The translations under genes and the position numbers were made by a program. A stretch of DNA of 29,822 nucleotides, from NCBI GenBank assembly GCA_002345025.1, contig DDUX01000084.1, positions 10,029-39,850 on the forward strand, in the 5' to 3' direction. Below, in pieces: positions 21,641 to 29,016 of this stretch. How positions within the stretch are numbered: the stretch's first letter is position 1; the number at the start of each line of letters is the position of its first letter. The DNA comes from Candidatus Accumulibacter iunctus (lineage in GTDB: Bacteria > Pseudomonadota > Gammaproteobacteria > Burkholderiales > Rhodocyclaceae). The notes beneath the pieces were generated by a model. The model worked only from the letters and a program-made list of their open reading frames with translations. It did not search any database and was not told the origin of the DNA.

Positions 21641-22666
21641 CTAGGGTGTCGCCGACGGCGGCCCGACCGGCGCGACCGCGATCGCCACGCCACCCGGATC
21701 GCCAAGCTGCAGATTGCCGGCAGCAGCGAAGCTCTCCTGGATGATGGCCAGGGCATCATGACCGCCGGCCGGTGCCGGTGCCGCGTTGGCGATCATGCCA
21801 CAAGGCTGCTGCGGGCTGCCTGCCGAGTAGATCGGTTGGCCGGCGGCCATCGGGCTGGCGCAGTGGGCGCGATAGAGGTGACGCTTGACCTTGCCGAGGT
21901 ACTGCGTTCTGGCGACGATCTCCTGGCCCGGGTAGCAACCCTTGCGGAAACTGATGGCTCCGAGGTGTTCGAAGCCCGCCATCTGCGGCACGAACTCTTC
22001 GCGGGTTCGCTCGCTGATCAGCGGCACGCCGGCCTGGATGTCGAGCCACTGCCAGGCTGCCGTTCCGACCGGGCGCGCCTGCAGTCGCCGCCACAGCTCC
22101 GGCGCTGCATCGACGCTGGCGAGAATCTCGAAGCGATTGCTGTCGAGGCGCACGAGCAGGCCACCGGCGGCAGTGGTGACGCCGAGCGGGGCGGCAGGAA
22201 CCGGCAGGCCGGCAGCGACCAGCGCGCTCGCTGCCTGCGGACCCGCGACACCGATCAGCGGGCGCTCGCCAGACCGGTCGGTGATGCTCAGCCTGCTGCG
22301 CAGGACGAACATCGACAAGCGCTGGCGAACGAACGGCACCAGGTCGGCCGACAACTGCAGGAGGTAGTCGGGACCACAACGAAGGACCAGGAAGCTGGCC
22401 AGCATCCTGCCCTTGGCCGAGCACCAGGCCGAATGCTGCGCACTGCCGTCGGCGAGATGCCTGACATCACTCGTCAGCTGGCTTTGCAGGAAGGTGGCTG
22501 CATCCGGCCCGCTCAGTTCGAGCAGGCCGAGATGGCTCAGCGGCGACATGATGGTCGCCGCGCGAGCAGCGTGCAGCTCGGCAGCCGGGTCGCCGAAGTG
22601 CCTGACCTGATCGTCTTCGATTCGTGCTCCCGAGGCACACAGGAATTCCTGCCAGTTCGCGTTCAT
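21641..22666 (-). CDS. ygfZ: Folate-binding YgfZ/GcvT-like protein (Fe-S cluster maintenance)
   Basis: A 341-residue protein started at ATG 22666 behind a strong GGGAGGAAG. The family signature KGCYPGQE is at residues 242-249 (C244 being the functional Cys), inside ISFRKGCYPGQEIVARTQYLG. Other conserved segments are LELSGPDAATFLQSQLTSDV, WCSAKGRMLASF and PLISERTREEFVPQM. YgfZ binds tetrahydrofolate and supports the assembly or repair of certain Fe-S enzymes such as MiaB. Longer versions reaching into the intergenic region are rejected because of the ribosome site and loss of similarity. It is divergent from mltG and probably co-transcribed with the NRDE gene. Confidence 0.94.
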   Translation of the reverse strand: MNANWQEFLCASGARIEDDQVRHFGDPAAELHAARAATIMSPLSHLGLLELSGPDAATFLQSQLTSDVRHLADGSAQHSAWCSAKGRMLASFLVLRCGPDYLLQLSADLVPFVRQRLSMFVLRSRLSITDRSGERPLIGVAGPQAASALVAAGLPVPAAPLGVTTAAGGLLVRLDSNRFEILASVDAAPELWRRLQARPVGTAAWQWLDIQAGVPLISERTREEFVPQMAGFEHLGAISFRKGCYPGQEIVARTQYLGKVKRHLYRAHCASPMAAGQPIYSAGSPQQPCGMIANAAPAPAGGHDALAIIQESFAAAGNLQLGDPGGVAIAVAPVGPPSATP

Positions 22667-22815
22667 CTTCCTCCCATTTCGTTCGCCGACGAGCCGGCAG
22701 TCGAGCGTTCCGCCGGGTTCCGCAAGTTGCCGCCGGGGAGCGCAGCCGGCAGCGGCGGCAGCACGGCTCGCCACGCAAAAAAAGGTGGTCGCGGCCGGTC
22801 GGGGCGCGTTTCGGC

Positions 22816-22822
22816 TATTATA
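22816..22822. promoter_or_regulatory. Overlapping -10 boxes in the ygfZ/mltG divergent gap
   Basis: The 226-base gap (22667-22892) holds one AT-rich spot. On the minus strand 22817-22822 reads TATAAT, a perfect -10 for ygfZ with a leader of about 145 bases. On the plus strand 22816-22821 reads TATTAT, a -10 for mltG with a leader of about 65 bases. Clear -35 boxes are not visible for either. The two promoters would compete. Confidence 0.5.
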
Positions 22823-22892
22823 GGACGACTCGACGCCCACTCGGCCACTCCATCCACCTCCCGCCCGCCAGCCCGACGGCTGCCCAGGCCCG

Positions 22893-23894
22893 ATGCGCAC
22901 GATCTTTCGCCTGCTCCTTGCTTTCGCCTCCGCAACGCTGCTTCTGGTCGCCGCCGCCGCCGCGTACGTGACGCTGGCGCCGATCAGCCTGCCGCGCGAA
23001 CAGGTCGAGTTCACGCTCGCGCCCGGCAGCAGCCTGCGCGCGGCGGCGCGCGAGATCGCTGCCAGCGAGGTCGGGATCGAACCGTGGGTGCTGATCGCCC
23101 TCGCCAGACTGCTGGGTGTCGAGTCGTCGATCAAGGCCGGCAGCTATCAGATCAGCCGTGGCACGACACCACTCGAACTGCTGCGCAAGCTCACGCGCGG
23201 CGACTTCACGCAGGCCGAACTGACCTTCATCGAAGGCTGGACCTTTCGCCAGATGCGCGAACGAATCGCGGCACATCCGGACCTGCGTCACGAGACGAGC
23301 GCCCTGTCCGAGGACGAGATCATGCACCTGCTCGGTGCGCCGGGACTCGCTGCCGAAGGGGCTTTCTTCCCCGATACCTATCTCTTCGCCAAGCGAAGCA
23401 CCGATCTCGATCTGCTGGCGCGCGCCTATCGCGCAATGCAGCAACATCTGCACCGCCATTGGCAGGCGAGGGCGGAGGGCTTGCCGCTGCGCGACGCCTA
23501 TCAGGCGCTGATCCTCGCCTCGATCGTCGAGAAGGAGACCGGACGCGATCAGGATCGTTCGCTGGTGGCCGCGGTGTTCATCAACCGCCTGCGCCTGGGG
23601 ATGCCGTTGCAGACCGATCCGACGGTGATCTACGGCCTCGGTAATGCCTTCGACGGCGACCTGCGCAAGCGCGACCTGCTTACCGACACGCCGTACAACA
23701 GCTATACGCGCCGTGGCCTGCCACCGACTCCGATCGCCATGCCCGGACTCGCATCGCTGCAGGCGGCCCTGCACCCGGCGGCAAGCGATGCGCTCTACTT
23801 CGTCGCCCGCGGCGACGGCAGCAGCCAGTTCTCGCGCACGCTGGCGGAACATAACCAGGCGGTACTGCGTCATCAGAAAGGTGGCAGACCTTGA
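22893..23894 (+). CDS. mltG: Endolytic murein transglycosylase MltG
   Basis: A 333-residue inner-membrane protein with one N-terminal membrane helix (about 6-28) and a periplasmic domain. A LysM-like segment (about 38-105; LPREQVEFTLAPGSSLRAAA, IKAGSYQIS) precedes the YceG catalytic part. The conserved EGWTFRQ, FFPDTYLF and SIVEKETG (E213/E215 contain the catalytic glutamate) and the block RLRLGMPLQTDPTVIYGLG are all present. MltG cleaves nascent glycan strands and is thought to set their length. It heads the run mltG-tmk-holB-pilZ-tatD, the common proteobacterial order. Its TGA overlaps the TTG start of tmk by four bases (TTGA). Confidence 0.96.
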   Translation: MRTIFRLLLAFASATLLLVAAAAAYVTLAPISLPREQVEFTLAPGSSLRAAAREIAASEVGIEPWVLIALARLLGVESSIKAGSYQISRGTTPLELLRKLTRGDFTQAELTFIEGWTFRQMRERIAAHPDLRHETSALSEDEIMHLLGAPGLAAEGAFFPDTYLFAKRSTDLDLLARAYRAMQQHLHRHWQARAEGLPLRDAYQALILASIVEKETGRDQDRSLVAAVFINRLRLGMPLQTDPTVIYGLGNAFDGDLRKRDLLTDTPYNSYTRRGLPPTPIAMPGLASLQAALHPAASDALYFVARGDGSSQFSRTLAEHNQAVLRHQKGGRP

Positions 23895-24526
23895 AGCAGG
23901 AACAAGCCCCGCTGCGCGGCCGTTTCATCACCTGCGAAGGCATCGACGGTGCCGGCAAGAGCAGCCATATCGCGGCGATCTCGGCGTTTCTGCGCCAGCG
24001 CGGACGGTCGGTCGTCAGCACGCGCGAACCAGGTGGCACGCCGCTCGGCGAGAAGCTGCGGTCGCTGCTGCTGCACGAAGCGATGCACCTCGAGACCGAG
24101 GCGCTGCTGATGTTTGCCGCCCGCCGCGAACACATCGCCTGCCTCATCGAACCGGCACTCGCGCGCGGCGACTGGGTGGTCTGCGATCGCTTCAGCGACG
24201 CCACCTACGCTTACCAGAGCGGCGGACGAGGCCTCGACCCCGAGAAGTTCGCGCAACTCGAGCGCTGGGTGCACCCGCTGCTGCAGCCGGACCTGAGCCT
24301 GCTCTTTGATCTGCCGGCCGCGGTTGCGGCCGGGCGCATCGCGGGCCAGGCACGTACGCGCGATCGCTTCGAGCAGGAGCGGCTCGATTTCCACGAGCGG
24401 GTGCGACTCGCCTACCTCGAGCGTGCGCGGTTGGCGCCGCGGCGAATCACGGTGATCGACGCCGACCAGTCCCCGGAAAAAGTTGGCAGACAGCTTGAAG
24501 AAGCTATTGCAAGATTCTGTTCATGA
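23891..24526 (+). CDS. tmk: Thymidylate kinase
   Basis: A 211-residue dTMP kinase. P-loop EGIDGAGKSS is at about residues 16-25, followed by STREPGGTPLGEKLRSLLL (DR/RE dTMP-binding region), CDRFSDATYAYQSGGRGLD and a lid-like arginine region (ARTRDRFEQERLDFHERVR). It phosphorylates dTMP to dTDP in the dTTP pathway. The start is TTG, overlapping the mltG stop (TTGA) and preceded by AAAGGTGG; no ATG or GTG lies between it and the P-loop, so the unusual start codon is well supported. The last 50 bases are noticeably less GC-rich than the rest. The stop overlaps the holB ATG (ATGA). Confidence 0.96.
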   Translation: MKQEQAPLRGRFITCEGIDGAGKSSHIAAISAFLRQRGRSVVSTREPGGTPLGEKLRSLLLHEAMHLETEALLMFAARREHIACLIEPALARGDWVVCDRFSDATYAYQSGGRGLDPEKFAQLERWVHPLLQPDLSLLFDLPAAVAAGRIAGQARTRDRFEQERLDFHERVRLAYLERARLAPRRITVIDADQSPEKVGRQLEEAIARFCS

Positions 24527-25563
24527 AGACTATTGACCTGCACCAGACGGTCTGGCAGCAACTCCTGGCGCGACGCGCCAGGCTGCCGCACGCGCTCCTG
24601 CTGTGTGGTCAGCAGGGGATCGGCAAGTTCGACCTGGCGGTTGCCTTCGCCGCTTCACTACTCTGCGAGAGACTCCCGGTGACCGGGGAGGCGTGTGGTC
24701 AATGCCTCGCCTGTGGCTGGTTGGCGCAGGGGAACCACCCCGACCTGCGGCTGTTGCAACCGCAGGCTCTCGCCCCAACCGCTGACGACGCCGGCGAAGG
24801 AGAGGATGCGAAGGGAACGAAGAAGCCCAGTCAGCAAATCACGATCGATCAGGTACGGGCACTGGATGACTTCCTGCACGTCGGCACCCACCGCCATGGC
24901 GCGCGCGTGCTCCTCCTCAACCCGGCCGAGGCGATGAACCGGGCAACCGCGAACGCTCTTCTTAAATCGCTTGAAGAACCAATTGTATCTACATTGTTTA
25001 TATTGGTTTCAAGCAATCCAAATCGCCTGCTGCCAACGATTCGGAGTCGCTGCCAGACAGTCAGCGTGCCGCTGCCGCCGCGAGCAATCGCGGTGGCATG
25101 GCTGCGCGACGCGGGAGTTGCCGAGCCTGACGACTGGCTGGCACTGGCCGCGGGTGCGCCGCTCCTGGCGCTCGCCCTGAGCAGCAGCGGTGAGCGCACG
25201 GTGCTGGAAGCGCTCCTGGCCGAAGTCAGCAGCGGCGCTGGCGTCGACCCGCTCGCGGCTGCCGCCAGGCTCGAGCGGGTGGTCAAGGCCGACAAGCGCC
25301 CGGCGCCGCTGAAGCGGCTGCTCGAATGGGCACAGAAGTGGCTGTTCGACCTCAACCTGGCGACCGAGGCTCTGCCGCCTCGCTATTTCCTGCGCCAAGC
25401 GGAGTTACTGCAGGAACTTGCGCAAGGGACCGATCGCCTCAGACTCTTGGCATTCAATCGAAAAGCGCTACAATACAAGGCCCAGTGTGACCAGCCCCTG
25501 AACAGTCGCCTGTTTCTGGAAGACTTCTTCCTCGGCTACGCGCGGGTTTTCCAAAGCGCCTGA
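24523..25563 (+). CDS. holB: DNA polymerase III delta' subunit
   Basis: A 346-residue clamp-loader subunit. The N-terminal AAA+ domain has a degenerate P-loop (GQQGIGKFDLA, residues 29-39), a zinc-module with C48, C58, C61 and C64 (CGQCLACGWLAQGNHPDLR), the Walker-B-like RVLLLNPAEAMN, the sensor-1 segment LVSSNPNRLLPTIRSRC and a C-terminal collar domain. Delta' works with delta and DnaX to open and load the beta clamp. Between the zinc module and the ITIDQVR segment there is an insert rich in Asp, Glu and Lys (about residues 85-105). Codons for residues 147-166 (24961-25020) are markedly AT-rich against the rest of the gene. It overlaps tmk by four bases. Confidence 0.95.
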   Translation: MKTIDLHQTVWQQLLARRARLPHALLLCGQQGIGKFDLAVAFAASLLCERLPVTGEACGQCLACGWLAQGNHPDLRLLQPQALAPTADDAGEGEDAKGTKKPSQQITIDQVRALDDFLHVGTHRHGARVLLLNPAEAMNRATANALLKSLEEPIVSTLFILVSSNPNRLLPTIRSRCQTVSVPLPPRAIAVAWLRDAGVAEPDDWLALAAGAPLLALALSSSGERTVLEALLAEVSSGAGVDPLAAAARLERVVKADKRPAPLKRLLEWAQKWLFDLNLATEALPPRYFLRQAELLQELAQGTDRLRLLAFNRKALQYKAQCDQPLNSRLFLEDFFLGYARVFQSA

Positions 25564-25731
25564 GGGCAGGCACGATGTGCCGCGGCGGTTGATCGCGCAC
25601 GCACACCGCCCGGCAGCCGGTGGTCTCTGGTCCCGCGGCGCGATTCCCGGTTGGGGTAATGAACGAGTGAGGTGGCAGCGAGTGAGCAACGACTTTCGCT
25701 CAACGGGGCGATCGATGGCTTCCGACTGAAG

Positions 25732-26115
25732 ATGGCAGAGACCGACATTGGCAAGCCAGCGCCTGCTGCGGCACCGCCACGCCCCAGCGTTCTGTCGCTG
25801 AACATCAACTCGAAGTCGGCTCTGTACGCTGCCTACATGCCACTGCTGCGGAATGGCGGAATCTTCATTCCGACCACCCGCGGCTATTCGATCGGCGACG
25901 ATGTCTTCATGTTGCTGTCGCTGATGGACGATCCCGCCAAACTGCCGATCGCCGGTACGGTCGTCTGGATCACTCCGGCTGGCGCTCAGAACAGCAAGGC
26001 GCAGGGAATCGGTGTGCAGTTCAAGAGCGACGAGAGCGGTGCCGAGGCCCGCCGGCGTATCGAGAGTCTTCTCGGTGGCGTGATGCAGTCCGGTCGCCCA
26101 ACGCACACCATCTGA
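25732..26115 (+). CDS. pilZ: PilZ-domain type IV pilus assembly protein
   Basis: A 127-residue protein from ATG 25732 (a GTG at 25672 would add 20 residues and has the better-looking GAGTGAGG upstream, so the start is uncertain). The core matches the Pseudomonas PilZ prototype: SALYAAYMPLLRNGGIFIPT, then YSIGDDVFMLLSLMDDPAKL, GTVVWITPAGAQNSKAQGIG and the C-terminal SGRPTHTI. As in that prototype, the RxxxR c-di-GMP-binding motif is missing, so it probably acts through protein contacts (FimX/PilB-type) in type IV pilus biogenesis. Its position between holB and a tatD-like gene is the one seen in other pilus-forming gamma- and betaproteobacteria. The 168-base gap after holB shows no clear terminator. 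Confidence 0.92.
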   Translation: MAETDIGKPAPAAAPPRPSVLSLNINSKSALYAAYMPLLRNGGIFIPTTRGYSIGDDVFMLLSLMDDPAKLPIAGTVVWITPAGAQNSKAQGIGVQFKSDESGAEARRRIESLLGGVMQSGRPTHTI

Positions 26116-26125
26116 TGGCGGTCTG

Positions 26126-26908
26126 ATGCTGGTCGACTCGCATTGCCATCTCGATTTCCCGCAGCTTGCCGATGACGTGGAGCAGGTCATCGGCCTGATG
26201 CGGGCCAATGACGTCGGCTGTGCACTGTGTATCGGCGTTAGCCTGGAAGGTCTCGGCAGGGTTCTGCAACTTGCCGAAGCCTGGCCGATGCTGCTCGCAA
26301 CGGTCGGCGTGCACCCGGAGGAAACCGGCGTCCGTGAGCCAACGGTCGACGAACTGGTCGAACTCGCCGGACATCGGCGAGTGGTGGCGATTGGCGAGAC
26401 CGGCCTCGACTATTACTGGCACAAGGATGCACCGGAATGGCAGCGCGAACGCTTCCGTACGCACATCCGCGCCGCCCGCGCGGCAGGCAAGCCGCTGGTG
26501 GTCCACACCCGCGAGGCGGCCGCCGACACGCTGCGGTTGATGGCGGAGGAGGGGGCCGCCGAGGTCGGCGGCATCATGCATTGCTTCACCGAGAGCTGGC
26601 CGGTCGCCGAGGCAGCGCTCGATCTCGGCTTTCACATCTCGCTGTCGGGCATCGTCACTTTCAGGAAGGCCGTCACGGTCAGGGACGTCGCGCTGCGGGT
26701 GCCGCTCGATCGTCTGCTGGTCGAGACCGACTCGCCCTATCTGGCGCCGGTCCCCTACCGTGGCAAAACAAACCAGCCAGCCTACGTCCGTCATGTTGCC
26801 GAGGAGGTCGCACGCCTGCGCGGCCTCAGCTACCAGCAGATCGCCGACGCCACGACCGCCAATTTCTTCAATCTCTTTCCCGAAGCTCGCACGAAGGTTG
26901 CCCAATGA
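26126..26908 (+). CDS. TatD family metal-dependent deoxyribonuclease (YcfH type)
   Basis: A 260-residue TIM-barrel hydrolase. Metal ligands are visible in order: H6 and H8 (MLVDSHCHLDF), the Glu of AIGETGLDYYW, His of VHTREA, His of MHCFTES, and Asp of ETDSPYLAP. TatD enzymes hydrolyse DNA 3' ends and are linked with DNA repair or quality control; the YcfH branch is also found near holB in many proteobacteria. The gene starts 10 bases after the pilZ stop, and its own TGA overlaps the ATG of the ankyrin gene (ATGA), so translation is coupled along the operon. All catalytic residues appear intact. Confidence 0.95.
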   Translation: MLVDSHCHLDFPQLADDVEQVIGLMRANDVGCALCIGVSLEGLGRVLQLAEAWPMLLATVGVHPEETGVREPTVDELVELAGHRRVVAIGETGLDYYWHKDAPEWQRERFRTHIRAARAAGKPLVVHTREAAADTLRLMAEEGAAEVGGIMHCFTESWPVAEAALDLGFHISLSGIVTFRKAVTVRDVALRVPLDRLLVETDSPYLAPVPYRGKTNQPAYVRHVAEEVARLRGLSYQQIADATTANFFNLFPEARTKVAQ

Positions 26909-27561
26909 AAATTCTCGCCCTGTTGTTCGCCTTGCTGGTCCCGACGATGGCCGCGGCCGGCGCCTACGAAGACATGGAGGAAGCGCTGATTTCCGGCAAT
27001 ACCTCCTGGGCCATCCAACTGATCAACCGCGGCATGGACGTCAATTCGGTCGATGCCGCCGGCAACACGCTGCTGATGCAGTGCGTTCAGCGCGAGAACA
27101 TCGACTTTCTCGACTATCTCGTGAAGCGCCGGGCACGGCTGAACACCCGCAACCGCAATGGTGAAACCGCACTGAGCCTGGCCGCTTACAAGGGGCTGCT
27201 GCCTTTCGTCAAGCGTCTCGTCGAGGCGGGGGCCGATGTCAATCTCTACGGCTGGTCGCCACTGGTCTACGCTGCGTTCAGCGGCCGTACGGCGGTGGTC
27301 GAATACCTGCTCAGCAAGGGCGCGGAAGTCAATGCGATGACGCCAAACGGGTCAACGGCGCTGCTCTTTGCCGCGCGCTTCGGACACATCGAGGTCGTCG
27401 AACTGCTGCTGCAGAACAAGGCGGATCCGAACATGGCCAATGACCGCGGGGCGACGGCGATTGACTGGGCTCTCAAGTCCGACAATACCGACATCGCCGA
27501 CCTCCTGCGCAAGGCCGGCGGTCGCGCCGGCGGTCCACCGGCGAGCGCGGCTTCACAGTGA
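26905..27561 (+). CDS. Exported ankyrin-repeat protein
   Basis: A 218-residue protein with an N-terminal signal peptide (MKILALLFALLVPTMAAAGA) and then five or so ankyrin repeats spanning about 25-205, for example NTLLMQCVQRENIDFLDYLV, GETALSLAAYKGLLPFVKRL, WSPLVYAAFSGRTAVVEYLL and GSTALLFAARFGHIEVVELL. A Gly/Ala/Pro-rich tail ends it. Ankyrin arrays bind other proteins; in this position a periplasmic partner is implied but not identifiable. The ATG overlaps the tatD-like gene's stop, so it is the last member of the mltG-tmk-holB-pilZ-tatD run. It converges with the exonuclease gene, overlapping by nine bases. Confidence 0.92.
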   Translation: MKILALLFALLVPTMAAAGAYEDMEEALISGNTSWAIQLINRGMDVNSVDAAGNTLLMQCVQRENIDFLDYLVKRRARLNTRNRNGETALSLAAYKGLLPFVKRLVEAGADVNLYGWSPLVYAAFSGRTAVVEYLLSKGAEVNAMTPNGSTALLFAARFGHIEVVELLLQNKADPNMANDRGATAIDWALKSDNTDIADLLRKAGGRAGGPPASAASQ

Positions 27562-29004
27562 GAAGGCGGGCAGGGGGCGGACGGCCACCTTGCCGCTGTT
27601 CAGGAAGCGGCTGATGATCCGGTAGATGTCGGGGTCAAAGTCCTGCTGGCTGGGTCCAGCGGCCAGTAACGCCTGCAACGCCTCTTCGCTCCGCACCGTG
27701 CCGAGCAGCCGCCAGCGGTCGATCAGGTGGATGTCCTGGCGCATGCCGAAGTCGTCGCGCTCGATCAGTGCAACGGGTCCGCGGTAGGGCCAGCTTCTTA
27801 TCCTCAGGCGGGCGAGGGCGGTCATCAGGCGCGCGCTGTGCTGCGCCACCGCTTCCTTGCCGATGCATGCGCCGCGACAGTTCTTTTGCCGGTAGCCACT
27901 GCAAGCAGCAACCGCCTGCTCGATGCCGACCTGTTTCTGGCAGAGCTGATTCGCCTCGGCCAGCACGCGCAAGGCGCGCTGTGCCTCGCGGCGGCTGGTG
28001 TACAGGCCGAAAAGGTCGTCGGCGACGGCGAAATCCAGTTCCTGGCCAAAGACCAGCCGCGGTCGGTAGTCGCCTGGTGCCTGCAGCTGCAGCTGCCACG
28101 AGCAGATCTCATCGACTGCCAGACGCTGGCGGCTGCCAGGGCTGGCAGCCGCCTTCGCCGACGCCGTGGGCGGTGCCTCGCGCGTGAAGCGCATCTCGTG
28201 CAGACGCGCGCCAAGTTCGCCGGCGGCTTCGCGCCATTCGATCCGCCAGGTTTCGCGGCAGAGGCCCTTGTCGCGGCTTCCGGCAGCGAAATGAGCAAGC
28301 ACCTGGCGACGCAGGTTATCGCTGCGACGACTGAGCAGGAGGCGGCCATGCTCGCCGTAGAAGGCGTAGGCGCCTGCCGCCTCGGGCAGGTCTTCGAGCG
28401 GGGCCGGGTCGAGTTGCGGCGGCAATTCCGGGCGGCCGACGATCGCTGCCACGGCGTCGCGTATCGTCGTCACCGGCAGGTTACGGTGCCAGCACTGCCA
28501 GAGGGCCCAGAGCAGGCGGGCGTCGGCGAGCGCACGATGGCGTCCGCCGCCAGCGGCCAGCCCATGCCGATCAACGAGCGTGTCGAGGTTGTGGCGGTGG
28601 TGCTCGGGATACAGCTTGCGCGACAGCTTCACGGTGCACAGGCTGGGCAGGCGGAAGTCGACCCCGAGCCGGCCGAACTCTCCCTTAAGGAAGCCATAGT
28701 CGAAGCGGGCGTTGTGTGCGACGAACAGCCGCCCGCGGAGTCGTTCGAGCAGTTCCTGGGCGATCTGGCGAAAGGTCGGCGCCGGACGCAGCATGGCCTC
28801 GCTGATTCCGGTGAGGCTGGTAATGAAGGGGGAAAGCGGCATTTCGGGATTGACCAGCACACTCCACTCGCGAACACCGTCCGGGTCGACTTCGACGAGA
28901 CCGATCTCGATGATCCGGTCATTGGCGAAGTTCGCGCCACTCGTCTCGAGATCGACGAAGACCATGGGCTCCGTTGCGAGAAGGCAGCACTGCTCGGAAG
29001 CCAT
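27553..29004 (-). CDS. DnaQ-like 3'-5' exonuclease fused to degenerate GIY-YIG / UvrC-like region
   Basis: A 483-residue fusion. Residues 10-170 form a DEDDh exonuclease with D18/E20 (FVDLETSG), D102 (HNARFDYGFL), and H156/D161 (HRALADARLL), so the proofreading-type nuclease looks active. Residues 205-270 resemble a GIY-YIG domain, but GIY reads G-A-Y (211-213) and the YIG position reads L-S-R (224-226); the arginine (NLRRQV) and the terminal Glu (E270) remain. Further on, C355, C368, C376 and C380 have a CX12CX7CX3C pattern close to the [4Fe-4S] cysteines of UvrC. Such fusions are related to Cho/UvrC and may act in nucleotide excision repair. The start is ATG 29004 (a GTG directly before it is possible). 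It lies 12 bases downstream of the hydrolase gene. Confidence 0.88.
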   Translation of the reverse strand: MASEQCCLLATEPMVFVDLETSGANFANDRIIEIGLVEVDPDGVREWSVLVNPEMPLSPFITSLTGISEAMLRPAPTFRQIAQELLERLRGRLFVAHNARFDYGFLKGEFGRLGVDFRLPSLCTVKLSRKLYPEHHRHNLDTLVDRHGLAAGGGRHRALADARLLWALWQCWHRNLPVTTIRDAVAAIVGRPELPPQLDPAPLEDLPEAAGAYAFYGEHGRLLLSRRSDNLRRQVLAHFAAGSRDKGLCRETWRIEWREAAGELGARLHEMRFTREAPPTASAKAAASPGSRQRLAVDEICSWQLQLQAPGDYRPRLVFGQELDFAVADDLFGLYTSRREAQRALRVLAEANQLCQKQVGIEQAVAACSGYRQKNCRGACIGKEAVAQHSARLMTALARLRIRSWPYRGPVALIERDDFGMRQDIHLIDRWRLLGTVRSEEALQALLAAGPSQQDFDPDIYRIISRFLNSGKVAVRPLPAFSL

Positions 29005-29016
29005 CACCGCTGGCGC

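Noticed and set aside
21401..23644. A 747-codon open frame on the plus strand across ygfZ and into mltG
   Set aside because: It runs antisense to two well-identified genes (NRDE, ygfZ) and out of frame with mltG, with low-complexity Arg/Ala/Gly content. Long antisense open frames are expected at this GC content.
24523..25563. Programmed frameshift in holB at the AT-rich island, as in dnaX
   Set aside because: The main frame stays open and conserved across the island, and no A-AAA-AAG-type slippery heptamer with a downstream stem is visible.
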